This document shows positions 34,805 through 45,477 of a DNA stretch of 64,000 nucleotides, piece by piece. Within the stretch, counting starts at the first letter, position 1, and each line of letters opens with the position of its first letter. The position numbers and the translations under genes are program-made. This DNA is from Procambarus clarkii. Its lineage: Eukaryota; Arthropoda; Malacostraca; Decapoda; Cambaridae. A model generated the notes under the pieces. That model was not told the origin of the DNA. It worked only from the letters and a program-made list of their open reading frames with translations, and searched no databases. The stretch covers positions 20,573,167 to 20,637,166 of the forward strand of contig NC_091220.1 in the NCBI RefSeq assembly GCF_040958095.1, given 5' to 3'.

Positions 34805-36651
34805 TTAAAAACTGCAGGGGGGTTTGGGCAAAATATGACCCATCGTCGTTTTCAGTAATTGGCATACTTTCGGTATGAAAAGTCGTAATTTGAAACTGAA
34901 AATAGGTGAAGAGAGTCAGAATTCGGCTCAAAAATCACGCTCAGGCGTCAAATTTCCGACATTTCAGACATTTTGAAAACTGCAGGGGGTTTTGGGCAAA
35001 ATATGACCCATCGCCGTTTTCAGTAATTGGCATATTTTCGGTATAAAAAGTCGTAATTTGAAACTGAAAATAGGTGCAGAGAGTCAACATTTGGATAAAA
35101 AATCACGCTCAGGAGTCAAATTTCCGACATTTCAGACATTTTGAAAACTGCAGGGGGGTTTAGGCAAAATATGACCCATCGCCGTTTACAGTAATTGGCA
35201 TATTTTCGTTGTGAAACGTCGTAATTTGAAACTGAAAATAGGTGCAGAGAGTCAGAATTCGGCTCAAAAATCACGCTCAGGAGTCAAATTTCCGACATTT
35301 CGGACATTTTAAAAACTGCACAGGGGTTTGGGCAAAATATGACCCATCGCCGTTTTCAGTAAATGGCATATTTTCGGTATAAAAAGTCGTAATTTGAAAC
35401 TGAAAATAGGTGCAGAGAGTCAGAATTCGGCTCAAAAATCACGCTCAGGAGTCAAATTTCCGACATTTCAGATATTTTAAAACTGCAGGAGGGTTTGGGC
35501 AAAATATGACCCATCGCCGTTTTCAGTAATTGGCATATTTTCGGTATGAAACGTCAAAATTTGTAACTGAAAATAGGTGCAGTGAGTCAGAATTCGGTTC
35601 AAAACTCTCGCTCAGGAGTCAAATTTCCGACATTTCAGACATTTAAAAACTGCAGGGGGGTTTGGGCAAAATATGACCCATCGCCGTTTTCAGTAATTGG
35701 CATATTTTCAGTATAAAAATTCGTAATTTGAAACTGAAAATAGGTGCAGAGAGTCAGAATTTGGCTCAAAAATCACGCTCAGGAGTCAAATTTCCGACAT
35801 TTCAGACATTTTGAAAACTGCAGGGGGGTTTAGGCAAAATATGACCCATCGCCGTTTACAGTAATTGGCATATTTTCGTTGTGAAACGTCGTAATTTGAA
35901 ACTGAAAATAGGTGCAGAGAGTCAGAATTCGGCTCAAAAATCACGCTCAGGAGTCAAATTTCCGACATTTCTGACATTTTAAAAACTGCACAGGGGTTTG
36001 GGCAAAACCCATCGCCGTTTTCAGTAAATGGCATATTTTCGGTATAAAAAGTCGTAATTTGAAGCTGAAAATAGGTGCAGAGTCAGAATTCGGATAAAAA
36101 ATCACGCTCAGGAGTCTAATTAACGGTATTTCAGACATTTTGAAAACTGCAGGTGGGGGGTTTTGGCAAAATATGACCCATCGCCGTTTACAGTAATTGG
36201 CATATTTTCGGTATGAAACGTCGAAATTTGAAACTGAAAATAGGTGCAGAGAGTCAGAATTCGGCTCAAAAATCACGCTCAGGAGTCAAATTTCCGACAT
36301 TTCAAACATTTTAAAAACTGCAGGGGGGTTTGGGCAAAATATGACCCATCGCCGTTTTCAGTAATTGGCATATTTTCGGTATGAAACGTCGAAATTTGAA
36401 ACTGAAAATAGGTGCAGAGAGTCAGAATTCGGCTCAAAAATCACGATCAGGAGTCAAATTTCCGACATTTCAGACATTTTGAAAACTGCAGGGGGGGTTT
36501 GGGCAAAATATGACCCATCGCCGTTTTCAGTAATTGGCATATTTTCGGTATAAAAAGTCGTAACTTGAAACTGAAAACAGGTGAAGAGAGTCAGAATTCG
36601 GCTCAAAAATCACGCTCAGGAGTCAAATTTCCGACATTTCAGACATTTTAA
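34805..36651. repeat. 168-bp satellite, ~11 monomers
   Basis: In phase with the rest of the array. One monomer near 36005 lacks the AAATATGA segment before CCCATCGCC. Confidence 0.97.
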
Positions 36652-37533
36652 TACACTTTCGTGCTCTTGGCGTTAAAAAAAAAATCATACCCCAGATGCT
36701 TTAGGCGCTTCGCGCGCCTATGCGGTAAGACCGAAAAAGTGTACACTCCTTTGACTGTCCTGACAAAAATTGAAGGCGCACGTATTTAAATTTGGTATCC
36801 CTGTGTTCGCAATAAAATTGTCAATAAGAACATATCTATCAAATGCTGGCAAAGCATAAGGATTATCAACACCAAATAAAAAACTATTCAGATCACTAGC
36901 CGAGAGGGCCAAACAGCAACAAAATGTTAAAACTCTATTAATGGTTGCGAAGCCTACAGTTGTCCTACATCGATAATTGTGGTATCATTGGAATCGCAAT
37001 AAAATTTTCTACACGGACATATGCATATAAATATAGATTCAATGTCGTAGCCCAACCAAAACAGTGTGGGAAGTGGTCGAAGTGTTACCCGCGGCGGCAT
37101 ATCGGCGAAACTCGCTTTGAAAAGTGTATATTCAATTCACTGTCCTGACATTATTTGTCGATATATGTATTTCATTTTTGTACCAATGTGCTCGCAATAG
37201 AATGTTCTATAAGAACATAAGTATTAAAGGTCACATAAGGATGCGTTTGACCGGCAACATATATAAAAACTACGTCGATTATACGCGTCGTGTGAATAAT
37301 ACAATTGTTTTACCACGATGATTCACTGCCACGCCGTTTTTTTTATTAAGCTGTTCGGCTATTAGAAAAAACGTAAATTTCATGGCAAACATATGTAAAC
37401 TATTCCCAGGTTGATCGGATAATAAATGGATTTTATACAAATATTTTTGCTCGTGACTCCCGAGAGGGGCACGCGTGCGGTGTGATTAATAATATTCGTG
37501 ACAACGACGGTCAGCAGGAATGCACCAAAGTGT
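36652..37533 (+). mobile_element. Non-autonomous piggyBac-like element, copy 4 (882 bp)
   Basis: TTAA flanks at 36648-36651 and 37534-37537. Same subtype as copies 2 and 3, with scattered substitutions. Confidence 0.9.
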
Positions 37534-37705
37534 TTAAAAACTGCAGGGGGGTTTGGGCAAAATATGACCCATCGTCGTTTTCAGTAATTGGCATATTTTC
37601 GGTATGAAACGTCGTAATTTAAAACTGAAAATAGGTGCAGAGAGTCAGAATTCGGCTCAAAAATCACGCCCAGGAGTCAAATTTCCGACATTTCAGACAT
37701 TTTAA
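37534..37705. repeat. Single 168-bp satellite monomer between two elements
   Basis: One monomer, 168 bp from TTAA to TTAA, separates copies 4 and 5. Confidence 0.97.
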
Positions 37706-38627
37706 TTGATTAACACTTTCGCGCTCTCGGCGCTCAAAAAAAAAATCATACCCCAGATGCTTTCGGCGCTTCGCGCGCCTATGCGGTAAGACCGAAAAAG
37801 TGTACACTCTATTGACTGTCTTGACAATAATTGAAGGAGCACGTATTTAAATTTGGTATAACTGTGTTCGCAATAAAATTGGCTATAAGAACATATCTAT
37901 AAAATGCCGCCAAAGCATACGGATTGTCAACACCAAATAAAAAACTATTCAGATCACTAGCCGAGAGCGCCAAACAGCAACAAAATGTTTCCACTCTCTT
38001 AATGGTTGCGAAGCCTACATTTGTCCTACATCGCTAATTGTGATATCATTGGAATTGCAATAAAATTCTCTACACGCACTTATGCATATAAATATAGATT
38101 CAATGTCGTAGCCCACCCAAAACAGTGTGGGAAGTGGCCGAAGTGTTACCCGCGGCGGCATATCGGCGAAACTCGCTTTGAAAAGTGTATATTCAATTCA
38201 CTGTCCTGACATTATTTGTCGATGTATGTATTTCATTTTTGTACCAATGTGCTCGCAATAGAATGTTCTATAAGAACATAAGTATTAAACGTCACATAAG
38301 GATGCGTTCGACCGGCAACATTTATAAAAACTACGTCGATTATACTCGTCGTGTCAATAATACAATTGACATAATACAATTGTTTTACAATAATACAATT
38401 GTTTTACCACGATGATTCACTATCACGGCGTTTTCTTTATTAAGCTGTTCGGCTTTTAGAAAAAATGGTAATTTCATGGCAAACATTTGTAAACTATTCC
38501 CAAGTTGATCGGATAATAAATGGATTTTATACAAATATTTTTGCTCATGACTCCCGAGAGGGGCACGCGTGTGGTGTGATTAATAATATTCGTGACAACG
38601 ACGGTCTGCAGGAATGCGCCAAAGTGT
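37706..38627 (+). mobile_element. Non-autonomous piggyBac-like element, copy 5 (922 bp)
   Basis: TTAA flanks at 37702-37705 and 38628-38631. The left end (TTAACACTTTCGCGCTCTCG) is of the copy-1 subtype. It is ~40 bp longer than the others because AATAATACAATTG-type units are multiplied at about 38355-38405. Confidence 0.9.
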
Positions 38628-41600
38628 TTAAAAACAGCAGGGGGGTTTGGGCAAAATATGACCCATCGTTGTTTTCAGTAATTGGCATATTTTCGGTATG
38701 AAAAGTCGTAATTTGAAACTGAAAATAGGTGCAGAGAGTCAGAATTCGGCTCAAAACTCACGCTCAGGAGTCAAATTTCCAACATTTCAGACATTTTAAA
38801 ACTGCAGGGGGGTTTGGGCAAAATATGACCCATCGCCGTTTTCAGTAATTGGCATATTTTCGGTATAAAAGGTCGTAATATGAAACTGAAAATAGGTGCA
38901 GTGAGTCAGAATTCGGCTCAAAAATCACGCTCAGGAGTCAAATTTCCGACATTTCAGACATTTTGAAAACTGCAAGGGGGTTTGGTCAAAATATGACCCA
39001 TCGCCATTTACAGTAATTGGCATATTTTCGGTATGAAACGTCGTAATTTGAAACTGAAAAAAGGTGCAGAGAGTCAGAATTCGGCTCAAAAATCGCGCTC
39101 AGGAGTCAAATTTCCGACATTTCTGACATTTTAAAAACTGCACGGGGGTTTGGGCAAAATATGACCCATCGCCGTTTTCAGTAATTGGCATATTTTCGGT
39201 ATAAAAAGTCGTAATTTGAAAATGAAAATAGGTGCAGAGAGTCAGAATTCGGCTCAAAAATCACGCTCAGGAGTCAAATTTCCGACATTTCAGACATTTT
39301 GAAAACTGCAGGGCGGTTTGGGCAAAATATGACCCATCGCCGTTTACAGTAATTGGGATATTTTCGGTATGAAACGTATTAATTTGAAACTGAAAATAGG
39401 TGCAGAGAGTCAGAATTCGACTCAAAAATCACGCTCAGGATTCAAATTTCCGACATTTCAGACATTTTAAAACTGCAGGGAGGTTTGGGCAAAATATGAC
39501 CCATCGCCGTTTTCAGTAATTGGCATATTTTCGGTATGAAACGTCGTAATTTGAAACTGAAAATAGGTGCAGAGAGTCAGAATTCGACTCAAAAATCACG
39601 CTCAGGATTCAAATTTTCGACATTTCAGACATTTTAAAACTGCAGGGGGGTTTGGGCAAAATATGACCCATCGCCGTTTTCAGTAATTGGCATATTTTCG
39701 GTATAAAAGGTCTTAATATGAAACTGAAAATAGGTGCAGTGAGTCAGAATTCGGCTTAAAACTCACGCTCAGGAGTCAAATTTCCGACATTTCAGACATT
39801 TTGAAAACTGCAGGGGGGTTTAGGCAAAATATGACCCATCGCCGTTTTCAGTAATTGGCATATTTTCGGTATAAAAAGTCGTAATTTGAAACTGAAAATA
39901 GGTGCAGAGAGTCAGAATTCGGCTCAAAACTCACGCTCAGGAGTCAAATTTCCGACATTTCAGACATTTAAAAACTGCAGGGGGGTTTGGGCAAAATATG
40001 ACCCATCACCGTTTTCAGTAATTGGCATATTTTCGGTATAAAAAGTCGTAATTTGAAACTGAAAATAGGTGCAGAGACTCAGAATTTGGCTCAAAAATCA
40101 CGCTCAGGAGTCAAATTTCCGACATTTCAGACATTTTGAAAACTGCAGGGGGGTTTGGGCAAAATATGACCCATCGCCGTTTACAGTAATTGGCATATTT
40201 TCGTTGTGAAACGTCGTAATTTGAAACTGAAAATAGGTGCAGAGAGTCAGAATTTGGCTCAAAAATCACGCTCAGGAGTCAAATTTCCGACATTTCAGAC
40301 ATTTTGAAAACTGCAGGGGGGTTTGGGCAAAATATGACCCATCGCCGTTTACAGTAATTGGCATATTTTCGTTGTGAAACGTCGTAATATGAAACTGAAT
40401 ATAGGTGCAGAGAGTCAGAATTCGGATACAAAATCACGCTCAGGAGTCAAATTTCCGACATTTCAGACATTTTAAAACTGCAGGGGGGTTTGGGCAAAAT
40501 ATGACCCATCGCCGTTTTCAGTAATTGGCATATTTTCGGTATAAAAGGTCGTAATATGAAACTGAAAATAGGTGCAGTGAGTCAGAATTCGGCTCAAAAC
40601 TCACGCTCAGGAGTCAAATTTCCGACATTTCAGACATTTTGAAAACTGCAGGGGGGTTTAGGCAAAATATGACCCATTGCCGTTTTCAGTAATTGGCATA
40701 TTTTCGGTATAAAAAGTCGTAATTTGAAACTGAAAATAGGTGCAGAGAGTCAGAATTCGGCTCAAAAATCACGCTCAGGAGTCAAATTTCCGACATTTCA
40801 GACATTTTGAAAACTGCAGGGCGGTTTGGGCAAAATATGACCCATCGCCGTTTACAGTAATTGGGATATTTTCGGTATGAAGCGTATTAATTTGAAACTG
40901 AAAATAGGTGCAGAGAGTCAGAATTCGACTCAAAAATCACGCTCAGGATTCAAATTTCCGACATTTCAGACATTTTAAAACTGCAGGGAGGTTTGGGCAA
41001 AATATGACCCATCGCCGTTTTCAGTAATTGGCATATTTTCGGTATGAAACGTCGTAATTTGAAACTGAAAATAGGTGCAGAGAGTCAGAATTCGGCTCAA
41101 AAATCACGCTCAGGATTCAAATTTTCGACATTTCAGACATTTTAAAACTGCAGGGGGGTTTGGGCAAAATATGACCCATCGCCGTTTTCAGTAATTGGCA
41201 TATTTTCGGTATAAAAGGTCGTAATATGAAACTGAAAATAGGTGCAGAGAGTCAGAATTCGGCTCAAAAATCACGCTCAGGAGTCAAATTTCCGACATTT
41301 CTGACATTTTAAAAACTGTACGGGGGTTTGGGCAAAATATGACCCATCGCCGTTTTCAGTAATTGGCATATTTTCGGTATAAAAAGTCGTAATTTGAAAC
41401 TGAAAATAGGTGCAGAGAGTCAGAATTCGGCTCAAAAATCACGCTAAGGAGTCAAATTTCCGACATTTCAGACATTTTAAAACTGCAGGAGGGTTTGGGC
41501 AAAATATGACCCATCGCCGTTTTCAGTAGTTGGCATTTTTCGGTATGAAACGTCGTAATTTGTAACTGAAAATAGGTGCAGTGAGTCAGAATTCGGCTCA

Positions 41601-42818
41601 AAACTCACGCTCAGGAGTCAAATTTCCGACATTTCAGACATTTAAAAACTGCAGGGGGGTTTGGGCAAAATATGACCCATCACCGTTTTCAGTAATTGGC
41701 AAATTTTCGGTATAAAAAGTCGTAATTTGAAACTGAAAATAGGTGCAGAGACTCAGAATTTGGCTCAAAAATCACGCTCAGGAGTCAAATTTCCGACATT
41801 TCAGACATTTTGAGAACTGCAGGGGGTTTGGGCAAAATATGACCCATCGCCGTTTACAGTAATTGGCATATTTTCGTTGTGAAACGTCGTAATTTGAAAC
41901 TGAAAATAGGTGCAGAGAGTCAGAATTCGGCTCAAAAATCACGCTCAGGAGTCAAATTTCCGACACTTCTGACATTTTAAAACTGCACAGGGGTTTGGGC
42001 AAAATATGACCCATCGCCGTTTTCAGTAATTGGCATATTTTCGGTATGAAACGTCGTAATTTGTAACTGAAAATAGGTGCAGTGAGTCAAAATTCGGCTC
42101 AAAACTCACGCTCAGGAGTCAAATTTCCGACATTTCAGACATTTTGAAAACTGCAGGGGGGTTTGGGCAAAATATGACCCATCGCAGTTTTCAGTAATTG
42201 GCATATTTTCGGTATAAAAATTCGTAATTTGAAACTGAAAATAGGTGCAGAGAATCAGAATTCGGCTCAAAAATCACGCTCAGGAGTCAAATTTCCGACA
42301 TTTCAGATATTTTGAAAACTGCAGGGGGGTTTGGGCAAAATATGACCCATCGCCGTTTACAGTAATTGGCATATTTTCGTTGTGAAACGTCGTAATATGA
42401 AACTGAATATAGGTGCAGAGAGTCAGAATTCGGATACAAAATCACGCTCAGGAGTCAAATTTCCGACATTTTAGACATTTTAAAACTGCAGGGGGGTTTG
42501 GGCAAAATATGACCCATCGCCGTTTTCAGTAATTGGCATATTTTCGGTATAAAAGGTCGTAATATGAAACTGAAAATAGGTGCAGTGAGTCAGAATTCGG
42601 CTCAAAACTCACGCTCAGGAGTCAAATTTCCGACATTTCAGACATTTTGAAAACTGCAGGGGGGTTTAGGCAAAATATGACCCATTGCCGTTTTCAGTAA
42701 TTGGCATATTTTCGGTATAAAAAGTCGTAATTTGAAACTGAAAATAGGTGCAGAGAGTCAGAATTCGGCTCAAAAATCACGCTCAGGAGTCAAATTTCCG
42801 ACATTTCAGACATTTTAA
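38628..42818. repeat. 168-bp satellite, block between copies 5 and 6
   Basis: About 25 monomers. Monomers with GTAATATGAAACTGAATATA recur near 40387 and 42392, as they do near 31772, which marks duplicated multi-monomer blocks. Confidence 0.97.
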
Positions 42819-43483
42819 TACACTTTCGTGCTCTTGGCGTTCAAAAAATATCATACCCCAGATGCTTTAGGCGCTTCGCGCGCCTATGCGGTAAGACCGA
42901 AAAAGTGTTCACTCTTTTGTCTGTCCTGACAATAATTGAAGGCGCACGTATTTAAATTTGGTATCACTGTGTTCGCAATAAAATTGTCTATAAGAACATA
43001 TCTATAAAATGCCGTCAAAGCATAAGGATTATCAACACCAAATAAAAAACTATTCAGATCACTAGCCAAGAGCGCCAAACAGCAACAAAATGTTTCCACT
43101 CTCTTAATGGTTGCGAAGCCTACAGTTGTCCTACTTCGCTAATTGTGGTATCATTGGAATCGCAATAACATTTCTACACGGACATATGCATATAAATATA
43201 GATTCAATGTCGTAGCCCACCCAAAACAGTGTGGGAAGTGGTCGAAGTGTTACCCGCGGCGGCATATCGGCGAAACTCGCTCTGAAAAGTGTATATTCAA
43301 TTCACTGTCCTGACAATATTTGTCGATATATGTATTTCATTTTTGTACCAATGTGCTCGCAATAGAATGTTCTATAAGAACATAAGTTTTTATGGTCACA
43401 TAAGGATGCGTTCGACCGGCAACATATATAAAAACTACGTCGATTATACTCGTCGTGTCAATAATACAATTGTTTTACCACGA
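42819..43483 (+). mobile_element. Non-autonomous piggyBac-like element, copy 6, cut by the gap
   Basis: TTAA at 42815-42818 and left end TACACTTTCGTGCTCTTGGC. The first 665 bp match the other copies, then the sequence enters N. The missing ~220 bp should fall in the gap. Confidence 0.88.
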
Positions 43484-43983
43484 NNNNNNNNNNNNNNNNN
43501 NNNNNNNNNNNNNNNNNNNNNNNNNNNNNNNNNNNNNNNNNNNNNNNNNNNNNNNNNNNNNNNNNNNNNNNNNNNNNNNNNNNNNNNNNNNNNNNNNNNN
43601 NNNNNNNNNNNNNNNNNNNNNNNNNNNNNNNNNNNNNNNNNNNNNNNNNNNNNNNNNNNNNNNNNNNNNNNNNNNNNNNNNNNNNNNNNNNNNNNNNNNN
43701 NNNNNNNNNNNNNNNNNNNNNNNNNNNNNNNNNNNNNNNNNNNNNNNNNNNNNNNNNNNNNNNNNNNNNNNNNNNNNNNNNNNNNNNNNNNNNNNNNNNN
43801 NNNNNNNNNNNNNNNNNNNNNNNNNNNNNNNNNNNNNNNNNNNNNNNNNNNNNNNNNNNNNNNNNNNNNNNNNNNNNNNNNNNNNNNNNNNNNNNNNNNN
43901 NNNNNNNNNNNNNNNNNNNNNNNNNNNNNNNNNNNNNNNNNNNNNNNNNNNNNNNNNNNNNNNNNNNNNNNNNNNNNNNNNNN
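43484..43983. other. Assembly gap (500 N)
   Basis: Exactly 500 N, a conventional placeholder, so the true distance is unknown. Frames running through it are meaningless. Confidence 0.99.
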
Positions 43984-44435
43984 TTTCACGGGTGCTACCA
44001 CACGCGGAGTACATTTAGAAGTCACTTCTGACATGAGTGCAGAAGCCTTTCGCAGATTTGCTGCACGAAGATCTTGCCCAAATTAATGATCTCAGATAAT
44101 GGATCTAACTTCGTGGCAGGAGAAGCTTGCTACAAAAATATGGTACCATCCAAAAGTACACTCTGTGCTCAAACAGAGACAATGCTATTGGAAATTTATT
44201 CCTCCAAGAGCACCATGGCACGGCGGTTTTTACGAAAGAATGGTTGGGAACTGTTAAGAAATGCCTAAGAAAACCTTACACCAGCAGAAAATTAAGCTCA
44301 CCGAGTTACAGACCCTTGTCGTGGAAATTGAAGCACGAGTCAACAACAGACCTCTAACCTACTTAACAGAAGATTTCTCCCAAAGAGAACCCCTAAGCCC
44401 CTCTCATTGATTCATGGTGGTCTTCTGAAGGGTGG
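43984..44435 (+). pseudogene. BEL/Pao-type LTR retrotransposon integrase fragment
   Basis: Plus-strand frames, broken by at least two shifts, encode FTGATTRGVHLEVTSDMS, then LMISDNGSNFVAG, then FIPPRAPWHGGFYERMVG, and finally EARVNNRPLTYL with SQREPLSPSH before a stop. The order TRGVHLE, SDNGSNF (second Asp) and the PPRAPWHGG...E box (catalytic Glu) is the core of a DDE integrase. The TRxxHLE start and the EARVNNRPL tail are typical of BEL/Pao rather than gypsy integrases. The N-terminal part is lost in the gap. Dead copy. Confidence 0.85.
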
Positions 44436-44880
<445 letters not shown>

Positions 44881-44883
<3 letters not shown>

Positions 44884-44940
44884 GACGGTAAAGCGTTGGT
44901 GTTCGGCTGTTTCAAAAGCTAGGGGCAGGGCCTCGTCACA
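44881..44940. repeat. 60-bp unit with 7-bp terminal inverted repeat
   Basis: It starts TGTGACGGTAAAGCG and ends GGCCTCGTCACA, directly next to (TA)n. TGTGACG/CGTCACA termini are common at LTR ends, so it may be an LTR remnant. Low certainty. Confidence 0.4.
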
Positions 44941-45159
44941 TTAAGAAAAAAAAGAAAAAGCTGGAACTTTTGTCTGTGGTAAGGTAAATGGGGAGACACA
45001 CAAAACACAAGTAAATTTAACAATGAAATTTTAATTATGTTAGAAAAACAAGACCTGAATAAAATTAAGCATAAAATATAAAAGACAAGTAAACAAACAA
45101 AATATTAAGAATAATCACTGGCAAATGAAAAGTTACGTTAAGACAAGTGAGTAATAGCA

Positions 45160-45477
45160 AAATATATAAAAATAAAATAAAAAATAAAATAAAATGTTTA
45201 TTTAGGTAAGGTACATACATACAATAAATTTTTACAAAGATTGGTTGACTTATAGGTAGAGCTAGTACATACAATGCCTAAAGCCACTATTACGCAAAGC
45301 GTTTCGGGCATGATAAACTTAAATGACAAGCTTAATACTAATTGAGCATAATGAGTAGAATGAAAACAAGAAATGAAAACATAGATGAAAAAGCAGCACA
45401 AATACAATTAAGTCGACAAACAGCGCTCTTTAAAGAAAAACAGACATTGGTTGACAATAGAAGGGTAAGGTAGGTTA
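45160..45477 (-). other. LINE 3' UTR and A-rich tail
   Basis: On the minus strand it contains TGCCCGAAACGCTTTGCGTA then ATAGTGGCTTTAGG (45310-45277), and ends in ATTTT-type pentamers (45193-45169 on the plus strand: AAATAAAATAAAA). The same 3' motif occurs in another LINE at 62126-62159. Confidence 0.75.

Noticed and set aside
28364..43099. Recurring 60-110-codon frames in the satellite and the embedded elements (for example MYIQFTVLTLFV...)
   Set aside because: They repeat because the elements are copied. They carry frame-neutral substitutions and indels and resemble no protein. No evidence for coding.
43289..44086. Open frames crossing the N block
   Set aside because: They are artefacts of translating N. 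Only the segment after 43984 carries meaning (BEL/Pao).
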